From the NCBI GenBank assembly GCA_030549815.1, contig JAUQQQ010000008.1, positions 44,457-89,047 on the forward strand: 44,591 nt of DNA, read 5' to 3'. Source of the DNA: a bacterium. GTDB lineage: Bacteria; DRYD01. Below are positions 16,331 to 25,006 of the stretch, in pieces. A model generated the notes under the pieces. The model was given only the letters and a program-made list of their open reading frames with translations. It had not been told where the DNA came from and did no database searches. Both the position numbers and the translations under genes were made by a program. The stretch's first letter is position 1, and the number at the start of each line of letters is the position of its first letter.

Positions 16331-17067
16331 GTAATTTTATCGTTAAATTTGATAATGTTAGTTTAGTTATCGAGGGTAAGAAAATTTTGGATGATGTTAG
16401 TTTTGAGATTGAGGAAGGGACTAATACTTTTATCATGGGGCCGAGTGGCTCTGGAAAAACAACTATCCTTAAAATTGCAGCAGGCCTTATTTTCCCAACA
16501 TCAGGAAAAATAAGAATACTTAACAAGGATATATCTAATATAAAAGAACTTTACGAAGTAAGGGAAAATATTGGTTTTGTTTTTCAATACAGTGCTCTTA
16601 TCGATACTCTTAATGTTTTGGACAACGTTTTATTGCCTCTAAAATTCAGGAAAAGAAATGAATTTAAAAAAAGAAAAAAAGAATATATTGATAAAGCGTT
16701 GGAAATATTAGATTTTTTAGGATTGAGAGGATTTGAATATTATTATCCAAACAGTTTGAGTGGGGGTATGCAAAAAAGAGTTGCTTTTGCTCGAGCTGTG
16801 ATTACTTTACCCAAAATAATATTTTACGATGAACCTACAAGTGGCCTTGACCCTATATCTTCTAATCAAATTAACAAAATGATAATCGATATTAATAAAA
16901 AATATAATGTAACTAATGTTGTTGTAAGTCACGATATACTCTCTTCTAAACAAATAGCTTCTTTTGTTATATTTATCTATAATGGGCAGATAAAATTTAA
17001 AGGAAAATTGGAAGATATAAGAGAAACAAATGAAGAAATAATAAGGAACTTCTTTCAAATGGTATGA
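16327..17067 (+). CDS. mlaF: ABC transporter ATP-binding protein, MlaF type
   Basis: MlaF powers phospholipid (or related lipid) traffic between inner and outer membranes. Walker A is GPSGSGKTT (about 38-46). The signature is LSGGMQKRVAFARA, which is characteristic of the MlaF/Ttg2A group (SGGMxKR). Walker B with EPTSGLDPIS is followed by VVVSHD as the switch His. Length 246 is normal. MlaE and MlaD homologues are not next to it; instead it overlaps the nuclease gene (4 bp) and a GT9 glycosyltransferase (4 bp). Envelope function is consistent with the GT9 neighbour. Confidence 0.85.
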   Translation: MSNFIVKFDNVSLVIEGKKILDDVSFEIEEGTNTFIMGPSGSGKTTILKIAAGLIFPTSGKIRILNKDISNIKELYEVRENIGFVFQYSALIDTLNVLDNVLLPLKFRKRNEFKKRKKEYIDKALEILDFLGLRGFEYYYPNSLSGGMQKRVAFARAVITLPKIIFYDEPTSGLDPISSNQINKMIIDINKKYNVTNVVVSHDILSSKQIASFVIFIYNGQIKFKGKLEDIRETNEEIIRNFFQMV

Positions 17068-18092
17068 TAGGTGTTGTAAGATTGGATAGGATAGGGGATA
17101 CTGTTCTTACTTTGCCAGCTATCAAAATTATAAAGCAAAAGTATGCTGACCAAAAAATAGTTGGAATTTTTAACGACTATAATTCGAAATTGTTTGTTTA
17201 CAATTCAAAACTAATTTATCCCTATATCGATGTTTTAGAAATAATCCCGATGAAGTTAGTTTATAGAAGCTTGGAGGTTTTTTCAAATATATATGATTTA
17301 TTTAATTATTTAAAGGTCTTATTTTGGAAAAATAGAAAAAATTATAATTTTGAAAAATTGTTTGTTTTTAGTCCCACGACAGTCAGTTATCTCTTAGGTA
17401 GTCTTATAAAAGCAAAAAGAAAATATACTTACTTTTATGGTAGTAGGTTTAACAAAAATATTTTTGCTAAGAATTTTATTCATTATATTGACAATGTTGA
17501 TAAAAGTTTTATTGAAGATTATGGTAAAGTTAGGCACGAAGTTATTCAAAATCTTGAGGTTGTCCGATTGGATTTTGATTTTGATACCTCTAATTTAGAT
17601 GAATTTAAACCGGAAATTTTTTTACCCGATATAACTTATCCTGAATATGATTTACTTATCTTTGATAAGGAACTGTTTTTTAGTAGTAGTGAAGGAATTC
17701 AATGGTTTAAGAAATTTATTGAGCAGTTTATGAGGGAAGTTGAGAAAAGTGAGAAAAAAGTGAAGGTTGGTTTTGTTAGTAGAAGGACGGATTTGTTTGG
17801 CTTTGCTGTTAATTATGATATAATTGAAATTGTGGGGATGGTTAAAAATTGCAAATGTGTTGTTTGTTTTGATGGTGGAATTGTTCATATTGCATCTTCT
17901 TTTGATACGCCTATAGTTGCTATATTTACTAATAGGTATTTTGAGTTTGATGTTAGGAGATGGGGACCTTTGTCTACAAAACAAACCATAATTAGACTTG
18001 ATATTTTTGATAATGATAATTTGAATTTTGATTTAACTAATCCTATTGATTTTGCAAAGCATGTTTTTTTCTATGCAGAAAGGTATATTTAG
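17064..18092 (+). CDS. Glycosyltransferase family 9 (ADP-heptosyltransferase type)
   Basis: GT9 enzymes add heptose or related sugars to the lipopolysaccharide core from the cytoplasmic side. The N-terminus VRLDRIGDTVLTLPAIKII is the typical 'RxxxxGDxxxxxP' opening. The donor-site motif FDGGIVHIASSFDTPIVAIF corresponds to D-x-G-x-x-H-x-A. Acceptor and sugar cannot be deduced. Length 342 is usual. The ATG overlaps the mlaF stop by 4 bp. Its 3' end overlaps the start of the CPBP gene by 20 to 47 bp, depending on the start used there. Confidence 0.88.
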   Translation: MIGVVRLDRIGDTVLTLPAIKIIKQKYADQKIVGIFNDYNSKLFVYNSKLIYPYIDVLEIIPMKLVYRSLEVFSNIYDLFNYLKVLFWKNRKNYNFEKLFVFSPTTVSYLLGSLIKAKRKYTYFYGSRFNKNIFAKNFIHYIDNVDKSFIEDYGKVRHEVIQNLEVVRLDFDFDTSNLDEFKPEIFLPDITYPEYDLLIFDKELFFSSSEGIQWFKKFIEQFMREVEKSEKKVKVGFVSRRTDLFGFAVNYDIIEIVGMVKNCKCVVCFDGGIVHIASSFDTPIVAIFTNRYFEFDVRRWGPLSTKQTIIRLDIFDNDNLNFDLTNPIDFAKHVFFYAERYI

Positions 18093-19011
18093 TAGGCGTT
18101 TTTTCGAAGTTTTGCTTTTCCTTTTTTTCTTAGCTTTCCTTTTATTTTTGTATTTTAATAATTTTACAGTCCAAAATGATATTATGTTTGACAAAGAAAA
18201 GTTAAAAAGTATTCTTAGTAATTATGATTTTAGCACAAGTAGGATATTTTTTTGTTATTTTCTAATTGGTTTTCTTTTATTAATCTTTGGGTTTATTTTT
18301 GTTTTCTCTAAAAGGATTAAAGAAATAGATTTTAATAATTTATTAGTTTATGGGAAGGGTGGGGATTTTTATCTTGCTTTCTTTTCTTATTTTCTATTAC
18401 AGATTTTATTTAAATCGTTAGGGTTTAGTTTTGTTGATTTGTTTTTTCATAGTAAGGTTATTTTTTATTATAAGTTTGTGATAATTTTTTCTGCTATTTT
18501 TTTTAATCCCATTTTTTTTATTTTAATTCTCAATTTTTTAAAAATTTTCGATATTTTTAATTTTTTTAAAAGTTTGCTTTACAAAATGTTTGTTGATTAT
18601 AAATTTTTTGTTTTTCTCTCTTTTGTTGTTTTTTTCTTGGTTTTATCTTTGATACCACATGTTGAAGATAATCTATTAGTTGTTTATGTGAAATATTCCA
18701 ATTTTTATGAAATGGTTTTTGCTTTTTGGGGACTTGTTTTTTTTATTCCATTGGTTGAAGAGCTGATTTTTAGAAAATATCTGATTGATTACTTGCTAAA
18801 TATTTTTAGAATAAAGCTTTTGGCAGTTATTTTTTCTTCTTTTGTTTTTAGTGTAATTCATTTTGAAAATATTTTTTACAGTTTTTTGATTTTTGTTGTT
18901 GGTTGTTTTTTAGGTGTTATTTATTTAATGAAGAAAGATATTGCTTATACCTATTTTTTTCATTCTTTTTATAATTTTTTAGTTTTTTGTTATTGGGTTT
19001 ATTTTAGTTGA
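18061..19011 (+). CDS. CPBP-family intramembrane metalloprotease
   Basis: The protein is strongly hydrophobic, with about eight membrane segments. The Rce1/CAAX-like motifs lie in the C-terminal third: VEELIFRKYL (E-E-x3-R), FSVIHF (F-x3-H) and HSFYNFL (H-x3-N). Bacterial members cleave or bind membrane peptides, some giving bacteriocin immunity. Start choice: ATG 18061 and ATG 18073 are in frame, and a TTG at 18046 is possible; none has a clear ribosome binding site. All overlap the GT9 gene. T-rich codons (TTT) are heavy because of Phe/Ile content. Substrate unknown. Confidence 0.85.
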   Translation: MFFSMQKGIFSRRFFEVLLFLFFLAFLLFLYFNNFTVQNDIMFDKEKLKSILSNYDFSTSRIFFCYFLIGFLLLIFGFIFVFSKRIKEIDFNNLLVYGKGGDFYLAFFSYFLLQILFKSLGFSFVDLFFHSKVIFYYKFVIIFSAIFFNPIFFILILNFLKIFDIFNFFKSLLYKMFVDYKFFVFLSFVVFFLVLSLIPHVEDNLLVVYVKYSNFYEMVFAFWGLVFFIPLVEELIFRKYLIDYLLNIFRIKLLAVIFSSFVFSVIHFENIFYSFLIFVVGCFLGVIYLMKKDIAYTYFFHSFYNFLVFCYWVYFS

Positions 19012-19038
19012 ATAATTAAAGGAAAGGGGTTGGTTTTA

Positions 19039-19299
19039 ATGTTAAGGATTATAAGAAAATTGCATAGGTGGTTGGGGTTTTTGTTTTCCATCTTTTTTAT
19101 TTCTACTGCTATTACGGGGATTATATTAGTTTTTAGGAAAGAAATCCCGAAAAGTTTAAAAGATTTTGTTTTTGCTTTGCATACTTATGATTGGGGTATT
19201 TTCAAATATTGGGCTATTGTTGTTGGAATAATTTTGTTTGGTTTATCAATTAGTGGTATTATTATGTTTTTTGAGGTCCAATTGAGAAGGAAAAAATAG
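19039..19299 (+). CDS. Short PepSY-associated transmembrane protein
   Basis: The 86 residues start with RIIRKLHRWLGFLFSIFFI and continue STAITGIILVFRKE, the typical first segment of PepSY-TM proteins (R-x2-H-x-W-x-G ... TG). A second membrane segment occupies about 55-75. The protein lacks the PepSY domain and remaining helices of full-size siderophore reductase-like relatives. ATG 19039 is chosen because GGAAAGGGG lies at the right distance; a TTG at 19030 is too close. Function unknown; histidines H12 and H45 could bind haem, which is only a suggestion. Confidence 0.75.
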   Translation: MLRIIRKLHRWLGFLFSIFFISTAITGIILVFRKEIPKSLKDFVFALHTYDWGIFKYWAIVVGIILFGLSISGIIMFFEVQLRRKK

Positions 19300-19374
19300 A
19301 CTTTATAAAGGGAAATTAATTTTTTTGGAGAAAATTCTTTTTGATAAACTTATGAATTAGGGGGTTTAAGACGT

Positions 19375-19743
19375 ATGTATTCAGAATTAATGAACAAGTT
19401 TTTAGAAAATTCAGAGGATATTGTTGGTATTATTGTTGCTGACAGGGAAAATGAGACTCCATTACATTATTCTCTTAAAAAAAGTGTCGATTTAAAAGAA
19501 GTGGAAGAAATTGCTAAGGCTGTTGTAAAATCCTTAAAAACTTACGAAACAACAAAAAGTAAAGCTGACCTTATTACGATGATATTTAACACTAATGATT
19601 TTTCCATTATAGCCGATGATTATCAAGATAACAATAAAGTTCTTATTATATTATTCAGACCTAATTATTTAGTTGTAAAGATTGCTAGCAGTAATGCGGA
19701 GTATTTAAGAAAAATTATAGAATTAATAAAATCTGGAAATTAG
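19375..19743 (+). CDS. Roadblock/LC7-like small protein
   Basis: The 122-residue alpha/beta pattern fits a Roadblock/LC7 domain: a helix, strand DIVGIIVADRENETPLHYS, long helix VEEIAKAVVKSLKTYE, then strands around MIFNTNDFSII and NKVLIILFRPNYLVVKI, and a final helix. In bacteria such proteins regulate MglA-type small GTPases; no such GTPase gene is in the window. A GGGGG tract precedes the ATG. rbfA follows after 13 bp. The assignment rests on pattern, not on a diagnostic residue motif. Confidence 0.6.
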   Translation: MYSELMNKFLENSEDIVGIIVADRENETPLHYSLKKSVDLKEVEEIAKAVVKSLKTYETTKSKADLITMIFNTNDFSIIADDYQDNNKVLIILFRPNYLVVKIASSNAEYLRKIIELIKSGN

Positions 19744-19756
19744 ATTTGCATAGTTT

Positions 19757-20050
19757 GTGAAAGAAGAAAGAGTAGAAAAAATAAGAAGTTTGTTATATAG
19801 AGAATTGAGTTATTATATTAAAACGAAAATGAACATAGAGGATTTTCAAATCACAAAAGTTTTATTATCTCCCGATTTGAAGAAAGCCAAGTTTTTTTTT
19901 ATTATTTATTCCTCGGATCAAGATAAAGGAAAAGTGGAAGAGTTTTTAAATAGAAACTCAAAAAGAATAAGGAATGATCTTTTTAGGAGTTTAAGGTTAC
20001 GTGTTGTTCCTTACTTTATATTTGAGTATGATAGGGGGTGTTTTATGTGA
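19757..20050 (+). CDS. rbfA: Ribosome-binding factor A
   Basis: RbfA helps 16S rRNA processing and 30S maturation in the cytoplasm. ERVEKIRSLLYRELSYYI is the typical first helix. ITKVLLSPDLKKAKFFFIIY is the 'VT.V.vS.Dl..A.vy.' KH-fold segment, and LRVVPYFIFEYDRG corresponds to 'R.vP.l.F..D'. At 97 residues it is short (usual 110-130), lacking the C-terminal tail. Start is a GTG at 19757. Its stop overlaps the permease start (ATGTGA). infB and truB, frequent neighbours, are absent. Confidence 0.9.
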   Translation: MKEERVEKIRSLLYRELSYYIKTKMNIEDFQITKVLLSPDLKKAKFFFIIYSSDQDKGKVEEFLNRNSKRIRNDLFRSLRLRVVPYFIFEYDRGCFM

Positions 20051-21549
20051 ATTTATTTAGGACTAAAAGTGTAGAAGCTTTTTTGGAGGACTTAGAAAAG
20101 GGGCCTCAGTTAAAGAGAGCTTTGGGACCATTGGCTTTGATTTCGTTAGGACTTGGTGCTATAATTGGTGCTGGAATTTTTGTTATAACTGGACATGCTG
20201 CTGCTTCTTATGCAGGGCCTGCAGTCGCTATTTCTTTCATTATCTCTGGTATAGCTTGTGCTTTAGCAGGGCTTGCTTATGCTGAATTTGCTGCTATGGT
20301 TCCAGTTGCTGGTAGTGCCTATACTTATGCTTATGCTACTCTGGGTGAGTTTTGGGCTTGGTTTATCGCTTGGAATTTGGTCCTTGAATACATGATTGCT
20401 GGTGCTACAGTTGCTGTTGGATGGTCAGGGTATGTTGTGGATTTATTTAAGCAATTTGGAATACATTTACCCTCGTATTTGACAAGTGCTCCTATAGATA
20501 TTTTAACAAGTGAAGAGAAGGAGAAATTGTTACAATCTGGTTATTCCCTTTCTTTTCTTGAAAAATATTTAAACTTGCATTTTACAGGTAGTTATATAAA
20601 CCTTCCTGCTGTTTTGGTAATCTTGATGGTTGGATTAATTTTATTAATAGGAATAAGTGAATCTGCTTTTGTTAATAATATTATTGTTATTGTAAAAGCA
20701 ACTGTTTTAATTTTGTTTGTTATACTTGGTTTTGGTAAGATAGATTTTAGTAATTGGGATCCTTTTATTCCACCATCAACGGGTAAATTTGTTGAATTTG
20801 GTTGGACTGGTATTTTAAGAGCTGCAGGAGTAGTATTTTTTGCTTATATAGGTTTTGATGCTGTATCAACGGCAGCTCAAGAAGCTAAGAATCCTCAGAA
20901 GGATGTTCCTATAGGTATCCTTGGTTCATTATTTATTTCCACTTTACTTTATGTTGCTGTTTCATTGGTTATGACGGGTGTTGTTCATTATAGTCAATTA
21001 AATGTTGCTGCTCCTATTGCAGTAGCGGTTAATGCTATGGGGCCACAATTTGCTTGGCTAATGTTGATCGTTAAAATTGGAGCAATTGCTGGGCTTACTT
21101 CTGTTATTTTAATGACTTTATTAGGTCAAACAAGGATATTTTTTGCTATGGCAAGGGATGGATTATTACCAGATTTCTTCTCAAAAGTTCATCCAAAATT
21201 TAAGACACCATATATTTCAACGATTGTTGTAACTTTAGGTGCTATGCTAATAGCTGCTATTTTCCCTATAGGTTTATTAGGTGAATTGGTTTCAATAGGG
21301 ACTTTATTGGCTTTTAGTATTGTTTGTATAGCGGTTGTTATTTTGAGGATAAAAAGATCTGATATAAATAGACCTTTTAAAATGCCTTTTGCATTTTTTA
21401 TTGCTCCTTTAGGTGCTTTGGGTTGTATTTTACAGATGGTTTTCTTACCTTTGGATACTTGGATAAGATTAGCTATTTGGACAATTATAGGAATTACAAT
21501 TTATTTTGCTTATGGTTATAGGCATAGTAAATTAAACAAACCTGAGTAA
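20047..21549 (+). CDS. APC-superfamily amino acid permease (cationic amino acid transporter type)
   Basis: Twelve membrane segments are expected over 500 residues. The opening LGPLALISLGLGAIIGAGIF, with the unwound GAIIGAGIF helix, is the APC substrate and ion site. FAYIGFDAVSTAAQEAKNPQ is the signature of the CAT/YfnA branch (TC 2.A.3.3), which carries cationic or other amino acids by proton symport. The start GTG 20047 is chosen because GGGGG at 20033-20037 is well spaced; an in-frame GTG at 20038 is too close. Alanine and glycine content is much higher than in neighbours, as is usual for this family. The substrate is not determinable here. Confidence 0.92.
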   Translation: MNLFRTKSVEAFLEDLEKGPQLKRALGPLALISLGLGAIIGAGIFVITGHAAASYAGPAVAISFIISGIACALAGLAYAEFAAMVPVAGSAYTYAYATLGEFWAWFIAWNLVLEYMIAGATVAVGWSGYVVDLFKQFGIHLPSYLTSAPIDILTSEEKEKLLQSGYSLSFLEKYLNLHFTGSYINLPAVLVILMVGLILLIGISESAFVNNIIVIVKATVLILFVILGFGKIDFSNWDPFIPPSTGKFVEFGWTGILRAAGVVFFAYIGFDAVSTAAQEAKNPQKDVPIGILGSLFISTLLYVAVSLVMTGVVHYSQLNVAAPIAVAVNAMGPQFAWLMLIVKIGAIAGLTSVILMTLLGQTRIFFAMARDGLLPDFFSKVHPKFKTPYISTIVVTLGAMLIAAIFPIGLLGELVSIGTLLAFSIVCIAVVILRIKRSDINRPFKMPFAFFIAPLGALGCILQMVFLPLDTWIRLAIWTIIGITIYFAYGYRHSKLNKPE

Positions 21550-21551
21550 AA

Positions 21552-21962
21552 ATGGCTTATTATTTTGAAGATCATACTGCTGATATTATGATAGTTATTG
21601 AAAGTAATAGTTTGTTGAGTTTTTTTAATGATCTTCTTGAAGCTTTGTGGCAAATTTTTTTATCTAAAAATGAAGATCAAAAACAAGATTTTGTTGAAAA
21701 AAAAATGGAATTTCAGATAAATTTTGATAATAATGAAGAGCTTGTTTTTAATTTTTTAAGTAAATACGTGTATTTACTTGAAGTAGAAAGGTTTGTGATG
21801 AAGGAAGTTGAAAAAGTAGAAATTTTTCAGAAGAATGCTTTATTTTTGGTAAAAGGGTTTTGGGTTAAGAAAATAGTAAGTTTTATAAAAGCCCCCACTT
21901 ATCATAATTTTGAAGTTGATTTTGATGGATATTATAAGTGTAGGGTTGTTTTGGATGTATGA
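21552..21962 (+). CDS. Archease
   Basis: Archease activates the RNA ligase RtcB by helping form its guanylate intermediate. The N-terminal YYFEDHTADIMI carries the metal-binding D-H-x-x-D motif. SLLSFFNDLLEALWQIF is the usual first helix. The C-terminal IKAPTYHNFEV and ending VVLDV with the invariant Asp complete the family pattern. Length 136 is normal. RtcB is not in the window. The gene starts 2 bp after the permease and overlaps manC by 4 bp. Confidence 0.93.
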   Translation: MAYYFEDHTADIMIVIESNSLLSFFNDLLEALWQIFLSKNEDQKQDFVEKKMEFQINFDNNEELVFNFLSKYVYLLEVERFVMKEVEKVEIFQKNALFLVKGFWVKKIVSFIKAPTYHNFEVDFDGYYKCRVVLDV

Positions 21963-23320
21963 ATATAGCTGTTATAATGGCTGGTGGATTTGGAACTAGG
22001 TTATTTCCTTTATCCAGAACCAATTATCCTAAACAATTTTTAAGAATTTTTGATAATAAAAGTTTGTTATCACTTACTTATGAAAGAGTAAAGAATTTAG
22101 ATATTTTTGATGAAGTATGGGTTTGTGCTAACAAGAAACATCTGTTTTTGATTAAAAGAGATATTGAGGATATTGAACATAAGATGATTTTAGAAGAAGA
22201 ATCAAAAAATACCGCTTTTGCTATCCTTTTATCTGTTTTTAGAATTAATGATTTTCATAAAAGAGAAAATAATTTTGTTTTCTTTCCTTCTGATCACTTT
22301 ATTTTCAATGATTTGGAGTTTAATAAAACAATGCAGAATTTAGTTAATTACTTGTGTAAATATGAAAAAACGTTTGTTATTGGTGTTAAACCTAGCTTTC
22401 CTTCTACCGAGTATGGTTATATTAAGAAGGGGAAAAGTATTGATGAGTCTCTATATGTAGTTGAAAGATTTATAGAGAAACCTAATTTAGGTAAGGCAAA
22501 GTATTATTATAAAAGTAAGAATTATTTATGGAATTCAGGAATATATGCTTTTAATTCAGAATTTTTTATTAGTGATTTCTTTCAAATTAACCATGATTTA
22601 AATAAATTTGCTTTTTTGGGTGATTTATTAGGAAAAAGTAAAGATTTTCCAAATATTTCCATTGATTACTTATATAGTCAAAAAAGCAAAAATTTGGTTG
22701 TTTTGGAGAGTTCATTTGGTTGGTCTGATTTGGGCAGTTTTGAGGAAATTGGAAAGATTGCTAATAATAACAAAGAAAAGGTTATTGAATTGGAAAGTGC
22801 AGGGTATAATGTTATTGTTGATGAATTTGAAGCTTTAAGTGAAAAGAAATATTGCTTGATTGATGTAAAGGATTTGGTTGTTGTTGATACTAAAGATTTT
22901 TTACTTATTTCTAAAAAGGGTAAAAGTAAGAAAATTGCAAATGTTTTGGGTAGTATTACGCAAGAAAAAAGAGATTTTAATTCTTTTGATTTTAGGCCTT
23001 GGGGTTATTATAGAGAAATAGAGAAGTTAGACAAGTATAGGATAAAACATATTGTTGTTTATCCTAAACAAGAACTTTCTTTGCAATATCATAACCATAG
23101 GGATGAATATTGGGTTGTTTTAAGGGGGAATGGAAGGGTTTTTTTAGACAAGGAATGGATTGAAATAAGTGAAGGAGATTTTATTCGTATTCCAAAAGGT
23201 AATTTACATAAGGTTATTAATGAAGCGGATGAATATTTAGAAATAATAGAGGTGCAGATAGGTAATATTTTGTCTGAGCAAGATATAGTAAGAGTTGAAG
23301 ATAAATATATGAGAGATTGA
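21959..23320 (+). CDS. manC: Bifunctional mannose-1-phosphate guanylyltransferase / mannose-6-phosphate isomerase
   Basis: The enzyme makes GDP-mannose for envelope polysaccharides. The N-terminal nucleotidyltransferase has MAGGFGTRLFPLSRTNYPKQ (AGGxGTRLxPLSRxxxPKQ) and FPSDHFIF. A beta-helix linker follows. The C-terminal type II isomerase cupin begins at FRPWGYYREIE and has QYHNHRDEYWVVLRG, where Gln, two His and Glu bind the metal. IPKGNLHKV closes the barrel. The 453-residue length is about 20 shorter than typical AlgA/ManC. The ATG overlaps the archease stop by 4 bp. Confidence 0.95.
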   Translation: MNIAVIMAGGFGTRLFPLSRTNYPKQFLRIFDNKSLLSLTYERVKNLDIFDEVWVCANKKHLFLIKRDIEDIEHKMILEEESKNTAFAILLSVFRINDFHKRENNFVFFPSDHFIFNDLEFNKTMQNLVNYLCKYEKTFVIGVKPSFPSTEYGYIKKGKSIDESLYVVERFIEKPNLGKAKYYYKSKNYLWNSGIYAFNSEFFISDFFQINHDLNKFAFLGDLLGKSKDFPNISIDYLYSQKSKNLVVLESSFGWSDLGSFEEIGKIANNNKEKVIELESAGYNVIVDEFEALSEKKYCLIDVKDLVVVDTKDFLLISKKGKSKKIANVLGSITQEKRDFNSFDFRPWGYYREIEKLDKYRIKHIVVYPKQELSLQYHNHRDEYWVVLRGNGRVFLDKEWIEISEGDFIRIPKGNLHKVINEADEYLEIIEVQIGNILSEQDIVRVEDKYMRD

Positions 23321-23383
23321 AGGGAAAATTTGTTTTTTGGAGAATAATTAAATTGTAGTTAATGGAAAAAGGAGGGATAAAAA

Positions 23384-24580
23384 GTGGCTAAGTCCAAATT
23401 TGTAAGAACAAAACCACACTTAAACGTAGGGACGATCGGTCATATCGATCATGGTAAGACAACATTAACTGCTGCTATAACAAAAGTATTAGCTATGAGA
23501 AAAATGGCACAATTTATGGCTTATGATCAAATAGATAAAGCACCTGAAGAAAAAGCAAGAGGTATTACGATTAATATAGCACACGTAGAGTATGAAAGTG
23601 AAAAAAGGCACTATGCTCATGTTGATTGCCCAGGACACGTTGACTACATTAAGAACATGATAACGGGTGCTGCTCAAATGGATGGAGCTATTCTTGTTGT
23701 TGCTGCAACAGACGGACCAATGCCTCAAACAAGAGAGCACGTTCTGTTAGCAAGACAAGTTGGTGTTCCCAAAATTATCGTCTTCATAAATAAAATTGAC
23801 GACCCTTCAGTTGATAACGAATTAGTTGATTTGGTTGAAATGGAAGTTAGAGAATTACTGAGTAAGTACGGTTTTGATGGAGATAATGCTCCTGTTATAA
23901 GGGGAAGTGCTTTAAAAGCACTTGAATCAGATAGCGAAAATGAATGGACCCAAAAAATCCTTGATCTTGTAAAAGCAATGGATGATTACTTTGAAGAACC
24001 ACCTAGGGAAATTGATAAACCATTCTTAATGCCGGTTGAAGACGTTTTCAGTATAACAGGAAGAGGAACTGTAGTTACAGGAAGAGTAGAAAGAGGAAAA
24101 TTGTTACCAAACACTGAAGTTGAAATAATTGGATTAAAAAGGGATCCATTGAAAACTGTTGTTACGAGTATAGAAATGTTCAGAAAAATATTGGATGAAG
24201 CACTTCCTGGAGACAACGTTGGATTATTGTTAAGAGGTGTTGGAAAAGACGAAGTAGAGAGAGGACAGGTTGTTGCAGCACCAGGTTCAGTAAAAGCATA
24301 TACAAGATTTAAAGCAAACGTTTATGTATTATCTAAGGAAGAAGGTGGAAGACAAAAACCATTTACCACTGGTTATAGGCCACAATTTTATATTAGAACT
24401 GCTGATGTAACGGGAACAATAAAATTACCTGAAAATGTTCAAATGGTCATGCCTGGGGATAACGTTGAATTTGAAGCTGAATTGATTCAACCAGTTGTTC
24501 TTGAAAAAGGACAAAGATTTGCTATAAGAGAGGGTGGAAAAACAATAGGTGCTGGTGTTGTTACTGAATTAATAGAATAA
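23384..24580 (+). CDS. tuf: Elongation factor Tu
   Basis: EF-Tu delivers aminoacyl-tRNA to the ribosome. G1 is GHIDHGKTT, with Ile where most have Val. RGITIN is the switch I, DCPGH is G3, and NKID is G4 (NKxD; most EF-Tu have NKCD). The three-domain length of 398 is normal. The start is GTG at 23384, after GGAGGG. Codon use is visibly more selective than neighbours (more ACA, GTT, GCA), as expected for high expression. rpmG and secE follow; fusA and rpsL/rpsG are not adjacent, so this is the 'tufB-like' position. Confidence 0.99.
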   Translation: MAKSKFVRTKPHLNVGTIGHIDHGKTTLTAAITKVLAMRKMAQFMAYDQIDKAPEEKARGITINIAHVEYESEKRHYAHVDCPGHVDYIKNMITGAAQMDGAILVVAATDGPMPQTREHVLLARQVGVPKIIVFINKIDDPSVDNELVDLVEMEVRELLSKYGFDGDNAPVIRGSALKALESDSENEWTQKILDLVKAMDDYFEEPPREIDKPFLMPVEDVFSITGRGTVVTGRVERGKLLPNTEVEIIGLKRDPLKTVVTSIEMFRKILDEALPGDNVGLLLRGVGKDEVERGQVVAAPGSVKAYTRFKANVYVLSKEEGGRQKPFTTGYRPQFYIRTADVTGTIKLPENVQMVMPGDNVEFEAELIQPVVLEKGQRFAIREGGKTIGAGVVTELIE

Positions 24581-24592
24581 GGTGGTTGAGTT

Positions 24593-24757
24593 ATGGCTAC
24601 TAAGGGTAATAGAATATTGATATATTTGGGTTGCACGAAATGTAAAGCAAAGAATTATGTTACTTCTAAAAATAGAGTAAAAACTACTCAGAAATTGAAA
24701 TTGAAGAAGTTTTGTAAGCATTGTGGTCAACATACAGAACATAGTGAGGTAAAGTAA
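24593..24757 (+). CDS. rpmG: Ribosomal protein bL33 (zinc-binding form)
   Basis: This 54-residue 50S protein was found by translating the short space between tuf and secE. It reads LIYLGCTKCKAKNYVTSKNR, then KLKLKKFCKHCGQHTEH. The two Cys-x2-Cys pairs (C14, C17, C41, C44) form the zinc ribbon. The order tuf-rpmG-secE-nusG-rplK-rplA is the classical bacterial arrangement, which supports the call. GGTGG lies before the ATG. A strong terminator starts 10 bp after the stop. Confidence 0.97.
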   Translation: MATKGNRILIYLGCTKCKAKNYVTSKNRVKTTQKLKLKKFCKHCGQHTEHSEVK

Positions 24758-24767
24758 AATAGGGGAG

Positions 24768-24799
24768 TGGCCCGAAAGTTTATTTCGGGCCATTTTTTT
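24768..24799 (+). terminator. Strong intrinsic terminator directly upstream of secE
   Basis: TGGCCCGAAA (24768-24777) pairs perfectly with TTTCGGGCCA (24783-24792) around a 5-nt loop. A run of seven T follows (24793-24799). This is a textbook Rho-independent terminator. It ends 3 nt before the secE ATG at 24803, so it occupies the place where secE should have its ribosome binding site. Confidence 0.93.
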
Positions 24800-24802
24800 A
24801 TT

Positions 24803-24994
24803 ATGAAAGTGATTGGTAATTTCATAAACGAAATAAAAGAGGAGTTACAAAAAATTACTTACCCTGAAAAGGCAGCTGTTATTAATGCTACAAAATCGAT
24901 TGCTATTATTGTTTTTTTTACTGCTATTTATATGGAAATTTTGGATTTTTTGATTAAATCAATATTTAGGTATGTATTAAAAATTAATATATGA
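24803..24994 (+). CDS. secE: Preprotein translocase subunit SecE
   Basis: SecE clamps SecY in the inner membrane. The 63-residue single-span form is usual in many bacteria. FINEIKEELQKITYPEKAAV is the amphipathic helix (the conserved 'E..KV.WP' reads ITYP here). One membrane segment follows (about 26-46). ATG 24803 directly follows the T-tract of the terminator and has no Shine-Dalgarno sequence. An in-frame GTG at 24767 would encode the terminator stem as 12 additional residues and has GGGGA immediately adjacent. Which start is used is unclear. nusG follows 12 bp later. Confidence 0.93.
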   Translation: MKVIGNFINEIKEELQKITYPEKAAVINATKSIAIIVFFTAIYMEILDFLIKSIFRYVLKINI

Positions 24995-25006
24995 AAGGTG
25001 AAGAGT

